Assembly (NCBI GenBank): GCA_028564705.1
Contig: JAPXFQ010002640.1
Location: 1,302,001-1,366,000, forward strand
Reading direction: 5' to 3'
From: Apricaphanius iberus
Lineage: Eukaryota > Chordata > Actinopteri > Cyprinodontiformes > Aphaniidae
DNA length: 64,000 bases
Part shown: one piece after another, positions 35,078 through 48,867 of the stretch
Numbering within the stretch: the stretch's first letter is position 1
Layout: each line of letters starts with the position of its first letter
Program-made: the position numbers and the translations under genes
Notes under the pieces: model-generated
Told to the model about the DNA's origin: nothing
The model's input: only the letters and a program-made list of their open reading frames with translations
Databases searched by the model: none

Positions 35078-37054
35078 TAAGACCAAGGACAAAGAGTTTC
35101 CTTGATAGACATGACCAGAGCCGAGACGACACTAATTACGGAACAGATGGTCAGACTTTACAGAAAGTGTGAGACATTTTATAATATCTATACTGTTTTC
35201 CCCTCTAATACTTGATGTAGTTGACACTTTACGCTTCCACCAACAACAAGTGTATTCACTTAACATAGCTATAACAATAAAACATAACTAACTTCTAGTT
35301 ACACCTTAAATGACACTGAAAACAAACACATACATTCAACCAAATGGTTTCAGGTTTATTGCTCTGGTTTATGCTGATAGTTTCACACTGCACTTTGGCA
35401 AGCTATTGAGAAACATATTTACACCCTCGCCTGTGGTGGCACTGCACCAAGAAGCACTGAATACGGAGACAAAATGTAAACCTTGTGTTCCATCAGATTT
35501 AAGCGCTTTTAGAATTTCTCTCTAGTCTTTGGCAAATGTGTCAGAGAAATACATCGAAGCAATCGACTCACCAGACAGAGTTGTTGTTGTTGTACTGTTG
35601 TTCTGATTGCATTTACCCAGAATGCCCTGCGCTATAGTCCACTTGCCATCTAAGCATTCACATGTGCCATCCAACCACAGCAGATTTCACTTCAACAAAG
35701 CTGAGACCTGCGTTTTTAGGGGGTCAAGAGTTTTCTTATTTGGTCTGCAGAGTTTGATTTTGTTTTCACACCTCTCCGAAGGAAGGGGACTTTCTAAACC
35801 GATTCAATGGAGCTCGATCAAAGCAGACTAAACAGGGCTGGTATGGATACACCTTTAGAGCTTGTGGAAACTAATTACTTTCATAAAAATTTAGCTAAAT
35901 AATTATGCAAATATAGCCCAGTTGGACATTTACTGATCTTTTCTTTTCCAAGTTTGCTGTTCTGTGAATCAGTTTTTCACATTTAAAAATATTTAGCAAT
36001 AAAACCAACACTGTTGACATGAATAAATTCGAGATCAGTTTTACATGTCAAGAACTCCCCCACCCCCTGAACAAGAGTTTAAGACGTGATAGAGCCAGTC
36101 CGCTGCACAGTAGAATTATCATTTTAACAACTTGCAGCAAGCTGAGCAGCATGAAATCACATGGTTGTTGCTCATCTCTAGGTGGGAAAACACAATCGTC
36201 ACCCAGCTTCTTCATTAGAGCTGTGTGAAATCGTTTGGTTTCATTGTGAAGTGAGACACCAGATGCTGCCCTGTTGTACTTCTGGCTTTTTCCGTGAAAT
36301 TCAAATATCAACTCAGCCTGAAATGGTTTTAATTAAAATAAAGGTTACGTAGTCACTTTGACAAAGCTTAATAAAAAACGTAGCTTTTCATGAAGAACTG
36401 TAACATTTGACTTCTTATATTGTTAGACAACACAAAGTGGGAAGTTTTCTTCTTCTTCTATGAAGGCACAGACAAAAGTGATCATATTTTTTTTTGGTGC
36501 ATTTCATGACATTTCCTGGTTTTCAGACTTATTCCACTAAATATCAGGTTTAATACTTCAAAGTGCTTAAACACCTGTATCATGCAGTTTTGATATTTTA
36601 CTCTAGCTCTCTCAGCCCCCCCCAAGTTATATTCCCATATCTTTCTGTCTGACCCATGACCAGTCTTGCCATTTCTTTGACCATGAAACATTTGAAGAGC
36701 AGTGAACCAGAGAGGATGTACTTTCAATAGATCAACTATACAGAAAATGTATTGTAGGAATGGTGCAATATTATATCACTCACTGTGACCTTTTCAAAAA
36801 AAGGTCTGCTGTGGATGTTTTTGAAAGCCGTTTTATGTTGTTGTGTTTACTGGCATATGGGTTCTCTTAGCAAAAGGTGCATTATACCGGTGGAGAAGAA
36901 AATTGTCTAAAAGACTCTATAAAGAAAATAGTGTAAAGAGAAAGAAAAGTACAGTACATCTGAAGAATTTGAAACCCTTTCTTCCAAGGGGTTTGAAGCC
37001 ACAGCTACAATGTTAAAGCTGTGATAATAAAATAAACAGGTAATTCTTCTTTCC
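35078..37054. other. Intronic sequence, nothing identified
   Basis: AT-rich intron; a GTT triplet run near 35580-35596. No gene or transposon recognised. Confidence 0.5.
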
Positions 37055-37058
37055 TTAA

Positions 37059-37509
37059 AGTGACAGTGTGTAGTTTTTGCAGTACATCTTTAAAAATACC
37101 CATTAAAATATTATGTAATAATAATACCGTAAAGCACATTAATTGCAAAATGTTGGTGATATTGAAAAATATGACTTTAAAAATCAGTTTTAAAATACAT
37201 AGGTGCGGGTCCTCTTTTCAGGGGAAAGCCGTATTAGATGACATCTTTACTTCTACAAGAGCCCAACGGACAAAGCGCCCGGAACACGCCCGCTATTAAA
37301 ACATTGATTTCCCATCAAAATGCAAAAAAGTTTTGCCATAAATACATTTTTACCTCTTCGCTAGTTCCAAGCGATGAAAGAGAGACTGATGTTTTCGTCA
37401 TTATAAACCTCCGTTGTTGAGTTTCTTACTCGAAGACACAGATACCGCATGCTTGTGATAATTTAGGTATGCACTGCTCCCTACTGGCTGAAAATTACAC
37501 ACTGTGCCT
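37059..37509 (+). mobile_element. piggyBac-like MITE, copy 1
   Basis: A 451-base element with inverted ends AGTGACAGTGTGTA and TACACACTGTGCCT, bounded on both sides by TTAA (37055-37058 and 37510-37513), the piggyBac target site. The same sequence occurs in opposite orientation at 42920-43364 with the same TTAA flanks and matching internal blocks such as GCGGGTCCTCTTTTCAG and TACCGCATGCTTGTGAT. No transposase. TTAA duplication is also used by Kolobok elements, so the superfamily is likely but not certain. Confidence 0.85.
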
Positions 37510-37663
37510 TTAACGCAGCAGGTTCTTAATAAGACACCAAAAAAAGCTTGCATCCTAAATTCTTTAATACGAAGAATAGAATAATGTATTCTTGCCATTC
37601 TTGACCTGTTGTTGTGCTTCACCATTCTCATGGTAAGAAGACTGAATAATCTAGTTGTTACTA

Positions 37664-38390
37664 CCAGGGGTGTCATCATCTCCATTTTGTTATCGAAATC
37701 GATCGAAGTTACGTGATGACCTCATGCCTCGAAATCTAAAAGAGGATCGATCGCAATCACCTCCTCCCATGTTTACATACTGTAGAGAGACTATCGTCCC
37801 ACTCAGACTTTGTAGCACTAGTTAGCACCAGGTGACCGTCTATTTACTCATAACAGATTTATGTCCTTACCATAAGGAACCACACATTGTATTTTCCCTA
37901 ACAAGTAACTCTCACCAGATCTCCTACAACTCCCAAAACACCTGGTAACATTAACTGCTGTATCACAATAAAAGCATCCCCCATGAACAGGGAAAATTAG
38001 CTGACACCAGCTAGTAGCTATTGGCTAAGCTACAGTTTAACCATGGCTAGGACAGATGGAGAAAGAAGCAGCGGGACCGGAGCTAAAGCTGCTCCTTCTA
38101 CTCTCATATCACTGGTGTTTAAATATTTTGTGTTCACGGTGGGTTAAGTTGACACTTGCCTTGTAGACAAGAAGAACATGGTTCGTTGCACATTTGCTCG
38201 CTCCTCTCAGCTGTCGTGTCTCCTTTATTTTGTGTGCACACTGCAGTAACTAAAAAGAATCCCCGAATGGCAGCCGACCTTCTGTGACTACTCATTTTCT
38301 GACAAGAAAAATAAAATAAATAAGAGAATCGAATTGTGACCGTAAAATCGAAAATAAAGTCGAAAATTTGAAGAATCGTGACACCCCTAG
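37664..38390. mobile_element. hAT-type non-autonomous element (AGGGGTGTC ends)
   Basis: Begins CCAGGGGTGTCATCATC and ends GAATCGTGACACCCCTAG, giving inverted repeats around AGGGGTGTCA. Subterminal ATCGAAATCGATCGAAG and AAATCGAAAATAAAGTCG words are typical of these elements. About 730 bases, no transposase frame. I could not find a clean target duplication. Confidence 0.65.
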
Positions 38391-41300
38391 TTAGTCCTGA
38401 TCCTCATGAGCGTTTATTCTTAATTTTGTCCTTCCGAATGTGTAAGAATCTACACTAAAAAGCTATATTTTACATTCATGTAGCGGCGATAGGAATACTT
38501 TTAGGCTTTAATAGAAATTAGACTTTTCGGTATGATTTAGCATTAAAATTCGTGTAAATTCCATTAAACAACGGTATTTCTCTCAATTCTCCCTTATCGT
38601 GAGCCTGTCATTACAGGACCAGACCAATCTGTGGACAAGCTCAGCAAACCTGACTGCAGTTTTTTTTCTTCTTCTTTTCTCTTCCCTCTATTGGCAGAGC
38701 TGATGGCTACACGTCGCTGCAGTAGATTATCACCTTCTCAGCAACAAAAATCCTTTAGTTACCTTTTATTCATTATTTTATTTGGTTAGTGAGAAAGTGT
38801 CACTGATTGTTGCCTTGGAAACTAGCTTTTATTTTACCATGGGGCAAGTTAAAAACTTGTGTGCACTTTTTGTCAGGAAGTTTCTTAAAAACTGATGGCA
38901 TAGATAATGGAACAAGTGGTTCATCCCATTCCTTTGCGGTCATTGTCTTTGCATTACCGGAATTCCAACATTTAACTGTCTTTTTTTTTCTTAGTACTAT
39001 TAAGAAAATAATAGAAATACACTTTAACAGTCAATTTTTTTTTTTACATATTCTAAAGCTTTAGGTTTCACATTCTCCACAGAAAACTAATTGTATATTT
39101 TCATTTCATATCCTACTTACATTTTAGATATACCATATCCACAGCTTTGAAGTATTAAAAAAAGTTACAGTTTAGTTATAATGTGTGAATTCATGTATCT
39201 GACTTTGTGAACGCAACAGCTTCAAAGTCAGTATGCGCAACATAAATCTTTCCTTTACATTTTAGGATTCTCTCCGTTTTGCTGAGAAATCAAAAAGCCA
39301 GCACAAAATTTGAATAATTGCCTGACAGCCTTTCGTGTCTGAAAGTGTCAGGCTTTGTGACAAACCAGTAATGACTGTACTTGGGTGCACTTAATCATTT
39401 GTGTTTCTGATAATCTCTATTGGGAGACAACCGTTGCACTGATAACCTGAGAGAGTGTTTTCTTCCACAGGGTAAATGTCAATGAATGCCTTCCAGCAAC
39501 AACATTTCCTCTCCAAGACTCCACATCAAAGCTGCACTACCTCTGTTGTAAAAAAAAAAGGCTACAAGTAATGCCTCATTAATAATTCTCCTTGATTTAT
39601 TTAGGATTCTGGAGCTCAGGGGCAACAGTGTTCTTCGCTTTACTATGTTTGTAGCAGACAGTTGAGGAAATCCCCATTTGCATCAAATCATCACCTTAAA
39701 TGAAATATGTTGCAAGGGCCAAAGGCCAAATCAGAAGCAGTTCTCTTTTACCCACCAAAGTTTTGACTCTGAGGCCAAGTACAGGACAATTCTGACAGGA
39801 AAATGTCTAGGCTTCAAAAAGTGTTCTAAATCAAAGTTTGACAATTACTTGAGCTTCTAAACAGCACAACACTTTGCTTGGGCTGAAAATGGTCAAGGAC
39901 CCCTATTAAATGGCCAAATACAAGCCACAATAAAGCCTGATAAGGGAAATACTTTTTTCCCCCGCCCACTACGCCAGGACATGAATATCAAATGAGCTGC
40001 ACACTGATTGGCTGGTTTACCCCCATGACTCTGATGCTGCCTGAAGCTAGATACTCTGTACAGCCGTGTACAGTATTCAGATAATGCAGAATAAGTTAGC
40101 TACGGATCTTTGTGGCATTGAGCCGTACATGTTTCAACCAGAGTCAGAAGAAGGTTTCCAAACAGAACCAGTTTGCCAACGTTTGTAAAGGCGTGTGTCA
40201 GAGTTGTAAGTTACATCCGTGCTGTGACATTCTTCTTTGTAGTTTTCCTCTCATCCAACAAGGCTGTTAGCGGTAGCTCAGGCTAGTGTTGTCATGCTAC
40301 TGGCACACAACAACATGGTCCATAATCGCTATAAAACGTGCCACTGGAACACGTAAATTTAAGGTGATGTGTCTAAATGAGCAACAGCTCCTACCATGAC
40401 ATGTTATAACCTTTGTCTGTGCAAAATTACAAATTCACAAACAGTTGCAGGTTGGGTATTTTTGGTACTGTACATGTAAAAAAAAAACAAGCAGCCGTTT
40501 TGCAGTTTTAAATTTCTCCTTTAAAGAATACCATCCCCAAACGTAGAGCCAGGGAACACGATGGTTTTGATCAAAACGCATTTCTATGTTAGAGCGGCCC
40601 AGTCAAAAACCAGACCTAAATCTAACTCAGAATATGAAAAAAGATCCAAAATGTTTCTGCTCTAGTTGTTCAGAACATAAGCTAAAGGACTTACAGCTAC
40701 AGTTTAATTATCAACCTCACAATTATACACCATTCTGTGGGACCATCACCTGAAAATCTAATAAAGTACACAAATTACCTTTACTTCGAATATTATTCAC
40801 ATTCTAACTGTACTCAATGCTCCATGTTCATGTTTAGCAGTCATGTAGCCTTAATTACACTGCACAGAAGAATTTTTATGAAAACCTAATGATGTAGCTG
40901 CGTGAATTGAACCATGTTAGAATATTTTAGAGTGTGTTCTTTAGGGAATTTAGAGGAAATATAAAGTATTATCACGTTCTCCTCTCTTCTGTGCGCCTCT
41001 TCGTCTCTCATCTCTTCCCTCTTCTGGCCTATGACTTGAGGAGACATCTTGAATAATATCTCAAGTCTAAAGGCTCCAGGAGGACGCAGGAGATGGGAGG
41101 CTCTCCCCCACAAGATATCCTTCCACTCACTGTTGTGCTTATTGACGGATCATAAATATAGTAAATGGGCTGAAGCAGAACAAACAGATGATGCACCTGT
41201 TCCAAAGGCCCACGAGGACGTCTCCTATTGTGAAATGGCTCGATTCAGATGCACTCCAGCTTTTTCCTCTGCTGCTCCTTTGCTTGGTTCTTACGAGTGA

Positions 41301-42557
41301 GTCAGACCTCAAGCAGACAAAATCCTGAGTCAACTGCACCCTCAGAGTAGCAACTGTTTTCTTTTATCATAATTATTTTATCTTCACCTAAAAACAGTTT
41401 TATATTTTAATATAAAAAAATTGAATTCACTTTCAAAACTTCAACAACTTCATGCATTTTTTCTGTGCAGATATAAAAGAAATATTCTTTTACTTGAAGT
41501 TTTATTTACCTGATGTTTATTTAATGTTATGTTTCAATAATAGCAAATTTTGTACTCTAATTATGAGAAAAAGCATTATTAGCAAAGGACGAGATCACTG
41601 GGGTTAAGGTTTAAATCAGTAAAATGGAGAGTAAACTAAAACCTAATTTAATCAACTTTATCTAAAAGCTTTTTCAAGGTCACATACCTGATGCTTATCT
41701 GAAGATAAGAGAAGGTCAATGAGAAAAACCAAAGCAGCTTCTTTGCATGACTAACGGGAATCGACTGCAGAGTTTCTCCAGAAGCAGCAAAGTGGTGCAG
41801 ACACTAAAAAACAGCTAGAGATGACTACCTAAAACACTCCAACCTCCTACCTGCAGTTATATTTTCCCAGTTCGGTCTGAAGGTTATTGATTTCTGCACA
41901 ACCAGCAGAAGACTCAATAGTGAAGCGCACAGACACACAAAGACACATTCGGTACTTTTTTTATCTGATCTCATTTGTTCATAATAACAGCTGAATGTCA
42001 GCTGGTATATTTATACGACCTGCTTCCTCAATAGCAGAAGGACCAACCTAGTACGGTGGACCGCCGTTAGCTGTCCTGTTAGCTGTTTTAACTCTGATTG
42101 TCACAGACATCCTACAGTTACCATCCAGTCATTATAGGCTGTAGGCTCAAAATAGGTGATCCCTTTCAGTTTTGGAAATTGTTTTAAGAGAAAGTAATTA
42201 GCCATCAAAAACACTGGAATGTGACAGCTAACTGTACACAGCCGCGGATGGGACAGATTGGTACAAGACTACGATATTAATACAAATGGTTTTTGCTCAT
42301 CTTTGACTAAAGAAACCCTTAAGATGCTGCGATCAGATTGTGTCAAATTTTCAAACATGTGTAACTAACAAAATCTGGGGTACTTGAATGTTCAGGTCTG
42401 ACACTTTGTTAGTTTTTTTTTTTACATTAAAAGGCAATTTTATAGATTTGGTGATACACAATAACTCTCCAAACTTTAGAGGAGGATGGAAAGGGTAGGT
42501 CTTGCATATTTTACTTACATTTGCCAGAGCAATTAATACCACACCATGTGACGCATA
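38391..42557. other. Intronic sequence, one doubtful retroelement trace
   Basis: AT-rich intron. At 41130-41250 the plus frame contains L-T-D-H-K-Y-S-K-W-A-E-A, reminiscent of a retroelement integrase core start (see findings). Other parts show only short A/T runs. Confidence 0.45.
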
Positions 42558-42565
42558 CTGTCAAT

Positions 42566-43537
42566 TAGGGCCCGATCGATATGGATGTTTGGGGTCCGAT
42601 ACAGATATAAAAATGTAGCTAAGGCTGACAGCCGATACAATGGCCGATAAATTTCTAGCTAAAAAAAGTACCTTAAAATTAAATCCTGCATTATCTGCCC
42701 ATTTTGATGGTCACATATTTCTCCCTGGTCTATTCTGCACATTAAGTACACATTTCAAAATATTGTTTTATCATTAACACATCTTTAAGTATTCTGCTCT
42801 GTTGCACATTACAACCTGGGTATGACACTTTATCAGTATTTTTTATCTTAACTGCACCATACTCTGGTTTTTTAACTAAGTCCATAATGTAAATATGTAT
42901 TTTTCTTCTGGACTCTTAAAAGCACAGTGTGTAATTTTCGGCCAGTAAGGGGCAGTGCATACCTAAATTATCACAAGCATGCGGTATCTGTGTTTTCAAG
43001 TAAGAAACTCAACAACGGAGGTCCAACTAGTGCTGTTTTCAATCGCTCAATTATCTATTTGCAGCAACATGACGAGCACATCAGTCTCTCTTTCATCACT
43101 TGGAACTAGCGAAGAGGTAAAAATTTATTTATGGCGAACCTTTTTTGCATTTTGAGGGGAAATCAATGTTTTAATAGCGGGCGTGTTCTGTGCGCTTTGT
43201 CCGTCCGGTCTCTTTTAGAAGTAAAGACGTCATCTAATATGGCTTTCACCTGAAAAGAGGACCCGCGCCTCTGCATTTTAAAACTGTGCTTTACGTTATT
43301 ATTATTACATAATATTTTAATGGCTATTTTCAAAGATGTACTGGAAAAACTACACACTGTCACTTTAAATTGTGGTCTGTTCTTGCTTTTGCTGCTGTTA
43401 AAACCAAATTTACCCTTGTGGGACTATAAAGGATTGTTCTATTCTACACACCAAAGAACAGTCTCAATAACTAATAATATCCATGACCCCCATAACCGGC
43501 GATGATATAGGCTGGCAGATATATCGGTCGGGCCCTA
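42566..43537. mobile_element. hAT-type element carrying a nested MITE
   Basis: Ends TAGGGCCCGATCGATATGG and ATATATCGGTCGGGCCCTA are near-perfect inverted repeats. Flanking ctgtcaat (42558-42565) and atgtcaat (43538-43545) match at 7 of 8 positions. The 972 bases include a 445-base piggyBac-like MITE at 42920-43364, leaving about 520 bases of original element, a small non-autonomous copy. Confidence 0.87.
42920..43364 (-). mobile_element. piggyBac-like MITE, copy 2, nested
   Basis: Inverted copy of 37059-37509. Ends AAGCACAGTGTGTA and TACACACTGTCACT; both flanks are TTAA (42916-42919, 43365-43368). Internal blocks such as GCGGTATCTGTGTT and AGAGGACCCGCGCC correspond in reverse to copy 1. It sits wholly inside the hAT element 42566-43537 and is therefore the younger insertion. 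Confidence 0.87.
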
Positions 43538-43545
43538 ATGTCAAT

Positions 43546-46500
43546 ATTAAAGGAATTATCATTTTAATTGGAATAATGTATCTAAGTTCAGTGATTGGCC
43601 GTCCTCATTTAGATACAAGAAATACGACTATCACAATAAACAAATCAATTTATCATATAAGAGATTCACAAGAGCTCTATTTTTCCACTCAAAATAATTT
43701 CCATTTGGGTGTTTTCCTCTCATCTCTCCCTCTTTCTACTGAAGACACTGGATGAAAAAAGGACGTAGATTGTTTAAATGTCAGTAGTGGCAGAGTTAAA
43801 AGGTTTCGTCTTTTTTAATTCAGCATTTTTGTTGTTGGGTCACACTTTCTGTTTACATAAATAGCTGCTGGTTTTGCCATATTTCTTGGGATCAGCATTT
43901 TTTTAAAGTCAATTTTGTTTACCTTTATTTTTTGTTTTGTTAATTTATATCGGGTATGAAGAATGTCTCCCCATTGCAGTGGTAAATGTTATTTAGAAAT
44001 TACACTTGTATTGATCGTTCAGAGTGTGTACGTGCTTTAAATTCGTTGAAAATTTTCTCAAAACATTATTATTGCAATGATTTCTTTGGCAATTTATCGT
44101 CCAACAAAACTCATTTTCATGATAGGCCGAACAACAAACCATTTATGGGACTGAGATAAAAACAGAAGACAGACCTAAGAAACACTGACTAATTATTAAA
44201 CCTGTGAAATTGTTTTCTAAATAAGATTGTTTTGAGCAAACACTAAATACATTTTGTGAACCAATGTCAAGCAAACCCCCCAACAGCATTCTTTTTTTGT
44301 TCTTATTCACATGTTCCACCATGCGTAATCCCAGAAAAAAAGATTTCCCCACTCAAAAGCTGAATACAGAATCAATCCCCATGTGTAATAGCTGCCATTT
44401 TATTCGCCGATTTTTAAGTATGTGTGAACTTGTTTTACTGTAGTTAAATGCTACCACACTATGATAAAATTGCCCTAACTAACGAGGTTGTGTTCATTAA
44501 AAAAAGAAGAGGGGAATTCATTTTGGTTTAGCAGTCAGAGGCATTTCTTTTTAAGTGCTCGCTGTGACTGGTTGGCTGAACATTTGATGGGACAAAATGC
44601 TAATTAGAGAAGTGATCCACTAATTCAGACAACAGACGTTGTGAGCAGCTGGAGATGAAAGGAACGGAACTAAAGACACTTATAAAAACTTAGCTTGAAC
44701 GGGAGCTAATGCAAAGAACTCAGACGTGTTAAGTCCAGCCAAAAGTAGACACGGCAAATAATAAACTACTAACAAGTTCAGTCAAATTCTAACAGGATAA
44801 CCGTTTGTGCTCACATACTGTAATCCAAATGTAACCAAAGAAAACTCTGCTTTGCTTTTTAATGCTACAAAAGCATGAACTAACAACTGATACAAACCAA
44901 AGTCAAAAGATCCTACTTAGTGGTAAAGCAGATAAGAGGTGAGACAGTTCCTGACATCGTCACCAGAGGACGCTGTTGCACACACCTCCAGCCCCTACCT
45001 GAGAACATGCTCTATACGTTTCTGCGTGGAGTTTTAATTCGAAGAACCGTCTTCTAAGTTCTGACACATCAAACGAAATGCTGTTTTAATTTACACAAAA
45101 AAGGGAGAATATCTTTTTGAGTTGATTTGAATTCCAATTCTAAACGGTTTTGTGAGAATTTGTACCAAATGTGTTTTCTCGGACATGATCCATTTCTGAT
45201 TAGTTTTGTTTAATAAAAAGAAAAAACACCAACTCGTTTCATTCACAGCTGTAGCATAAAGGGATGCCGATTCTGATAGAAAGTCAGCGCTTAGCACCAG
45301 AACACTTCAGCACAAACGCTGTGCACCTCTTCAAACTAAAGAGAGCCATTTCCTTCTATTGACCTCTTCATTTGTCCTTTTCTTTGCTGCATCAGTAGAA
45401 GTAGTTTGTCTTTGTCAGAAAAGACTGTGAAAAAAAATCTCGCTGCTTTCCATCCTCATGTGAATATGATTATAATATAAACTGTTGTATTAAAATGAGG
45501 GTAGGCAGCATTTCTGCCATTGTGTCATGTTCTGTCTCTGCTGTGTAGCAGCTCTAGTTTGAATTACTTCCTTTTTTCATTAGACAATATTTGAGCCCAA
45601 GAGTAAAGGAAAGCAGGAACTGCTCATTGGAACGTCATAATGAAGATGAAGGGCATGCACAGAAGGCTGGTGGCATACAAATCTTAAAATGTTTATGAAA
45701 TGTAAAATTGTGAAGAGGAGAAAAATATTGTAACTTGCAAAGCAAAAGTTAAAAGTCTAATATTTTAAGGGTTATGTTAGACAGACCTTAATGCAAAGTA
45801 TGAATATGATTACTTTAATATAACTGATCACTATTTTAGCTCAGTAATTTGCTTAATGAGTCTGAATATTGGATTTTTCTGGGCATTTCAAAATGTACAT
45901 ATCTCATATCTCATGCTAAAGTACTTTATAATAACACTGATTAAATTCTAAGTGAATCTGATGAGCCTGAGTGGAAACAGTATGTCATTGTTGATATTCA
46001 ATTGAACCTTCATTTTTTTATTATTATTATTATTTTGTTTTTTTCATATTTTAATAAAATATCTTTGTTAGATGTTTGGTGAAATGTTAACTGAAGTTTT
46101 ACAAAGAAAGAAAATGTGTTCAAGGACAGGGGGGTAAAATCCAGAAATATTCCTTATGAATCCCTAAATAACAGATTATTTCACATTCGCAGGCAAATAT
46201 ATTTTTATTGCAGGAAGAACAGCTCTAAAGAGAAAGGTAAATTATCTGCTTACATATTAATGCCAAATTGAAATATCAAGGTTCTTTTAAATAAATAAAA
46301 AAGAATTACAATTTTGTTTATGTTCAGTTCATTTAACAGGGAAATCGTGCATAGTTGTGTTTATTAAACTCCTTTTAATAAATCATTTTATGAAGTCCAG
46401 GAATAGACTAAAATAAGGCATAATAGGCCTATGAGGGACTTTAATACAGTAAATTCAGACAGATACGTTTTTATGTGCGTGACCACAATGTTGATCAATC

Positions 46501-48500
46501 TCTTTTCCTGATCAGATCATTTAAGAAGAGGTACAGTTACTACTGTTCTTTATTCAGATATTAAAATAAACTACAGTAGTCCTGAGCAAGAGTTCCTTTG
46601 TCCCCCATACATATCCAGCTCATTTTAAATAACCAATAGGCAGACCAAATCAGAAACCACATTAAAGTTAAAGAAATACCAAGTATAGATTTTAATTTCA
46701 TCCCAGTCTAAGCTGCTGTAAGGCTACCATAATAAGCTGCTACAACACAAGTGAAACTACATTAAAGGAGAGCAGCTCTAAGGTGTAACCTAATAATAGT
46801 TCGGCTAAAACAGGTTTAGCTTTGCTGCTTGTAAAGTAATCAGCATCAACACACACGGTTGCGTACATAATTAAACTCACATCTCGCTTCTGTTGATGAT
46901 GCTTTTATATGGTTTACCTTAGTGCAAAGTTAACATTAGCATTGTTTTCAGCTTTGATCAAATTCATTCATAATTTGGCTCATAATATACCTCATTTGAT
47001 TTGAAAAACCTGTTCTCCTCTACCTACATTGAGCAAAAGTGACCAGCAGGTCACATGACAAAGAAAAGACTGGGAGCTACAGCCAATACAGTCTCTCTGT
47101 CTCTACTCTCTGTGTAAGAGCTGGTGTGTGGAGGAAATGTAATTACATGAGTTGAAAGTTTTGTATGAAAAAATATGAGTAAGAATGAATTTGGGGGGAT
47201 GAAAAATGACATGAAAAACAGCCTGTCACACTGGACCACTACAGACTTGTGAACAACGTTAAACATTTTTCATCTCAACTCTATTCACCATAACAAATTT
47301 TTGTCTATAGCGGCCAAAATACGCACAGAGTGATCTTGTCTTAAAAGACTGTCACAGAATAAAAAAAAGATAAAAGAATGAAATGGAAAAAAAGAAGAGC
47401 AGTAGATTAAGAAATGCCATCTATTATGATACCATAGAAACGGTAAATAGTTCTGAATCGTACTGATAGCAAAACTGAAGCAAACTGTACTGTAAAATAG
47501 ATCCATTCTTGTAATCTGCTCGACATAAACAAGGTCTGTTTGGAGTGCAGTCATCCTTGTCCTATCTAAAAATGAATGGAAAACTGCATCGCTGAACCAG
47601 CCACACTCATTTGCCTGACAAATCAACTTCCGTGTTTCATATTAAACTTGAACGTCAGAGCAGGACAGCTGCATAACCACAGGAGCACGGCCGTTGTTTA
47701 TTAGTTCGATTCATGCAGGTCAGGAAATACAGAAGTGCTGTATGGGAGGAGGTGGTAGGAGAGCTTAGGGCAACTCTACCACAAGATCATCATATAGCAG
47801 CTTTTGATGAATGAATTATAAAAATGCTTTTAGTTTCTTTGATGAGACCCTCAAAGGAAATCATTTAAATATCAGAATAATTTTACTGTAGAAAAAAAAT
47901 TACTCTGAGCACTAGGACACTGTATCTAGGGGAAAAAATTTGCATTGCATGAAAGAGGGAAAAAAAAAAAAAGTTTAACTTGTTAAATTTGTCAGTGAGC
48001 ATGTAGCCCAGAAAAAGCGGCTCATTGGGAGTTTGTGATTCTAAACACATGCAGTTGTTTGAGCTGAATTTTAAACAGACTTCCTCTTAAAAACGTGTTC
48101 ATCTCTCTGTACGTGGCCAAAAGTAGGGGAATCAAAATTAGAAATGGAATCAAATTTATGCCCAACTTTAACAGCTGCAGCAGAGATTGAAGACCTGAGC
48201 GAACAAAATGATTGATGTCTGATGGGGCTTAGATTAAAAATAAAATTGCTGAGCAATAAAAGCCATTTAGTATTTCAGCATATCCTGTCCGGTTTCTCCA
48301 CTTGCATTTATAAAATTTGTTTTTAGATAGATAGAAGCATCGTTTAGGTTTGTAATTCATTTTCTTCTGAGAGCTGCCTTAAACTCAGCTCACATCTTAA
48401 TCAGGATTACTGTCAGCAGGGCAAAAGCCTCATTCTGCACTCAATTATCATAAAAAGTCAATAAAGCACAAGAAAGCCATCCTCAAAAGACACACTGTAA
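43546..48500. other. Intronic sequence, nothing identified
   Basis: AT-rich intron. A TTA triplet run at about 46018-46034 and a possible solitary transposon end near 44080-44140 (TTTATCGTCCAAC, GATAGGCCGAAC) are the only structures noted. A 113-codon minus frame at 47285-47626 has no domain. Confidence 0.5.
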
Positions 48501-48828
48501 TCGATCTTACTACATGAACGGGAGCCCCCCCAACACACCTTTCCCAGCATGAATTAAATGTGAGAAAGGATTTTATGTTATGCTTTGAAAGTGGATCTGC
48601 AGCCATCTGAACTTTTTTTTTTCCAAGAAATGCTGACAAAGAGAAGCGGGAAGCAGAGACTGTTGGTGTTAATGCTGTCTGCTCAGCTCTGCCATGCAGG
48701 ACACACACACGCAGGGCTGTAGATGTGGAGTGTTAACACAGAAAGTCCGAAGTGTGCCGTGATGCAAGAGAAAGCACTGCAGAAGCTCCGTGAACCCTGC
48801 GGATCGATACGGATACGGCTGCTCCTAC

Positions 48829-48867
48829 CTGTAGCCCTCGCCTCCTCAGAATGCTCGACTCGTCCAT
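48829..48867 (-). CDS. mast4: mast4 alternative first exon (MDESSILRRRGLQ)
   Basis: A 39-nt coding stretch of exactly 13 codons from ATG at 48867 to CAG, followed by donor GTAGGA. The peptide M-D-E-S-S-I-L-R-R-R-G-L-Q differs by one conservative residue from the N-terminus I recall for MAST3 (M-D-E-S-S-L-L-R-R-R-G-L-Q). Phase 0 leads directly into microexon 29017-29048, giving R-R-R-G-L-Q-K-E-L-S-L-P-R-R-G-S, exactly as in MAST3. The start has a strong context (TACC-ATG-G). The 140 bases above it are GC-richer and include a CCAAT motif. This is therefore a shorter isoform that omits the long MAST4 N-terminal region encoded at and beyond 63.3 kb. Confidence 0.93.

Noticed and set aside
44973..45030. 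Short ATG-led minus-strand frame (ATGTTCTCAG) with a GTAGGG donor
   Set aside because: Only three codons, no homology to MAST N-termini and a mediocre donor; too little to call an alternative first exon.
47285..47626. 113-codon minus-strand frame
   Set aside because: No domain or splice support; aromatic-rich low-complexity translation.
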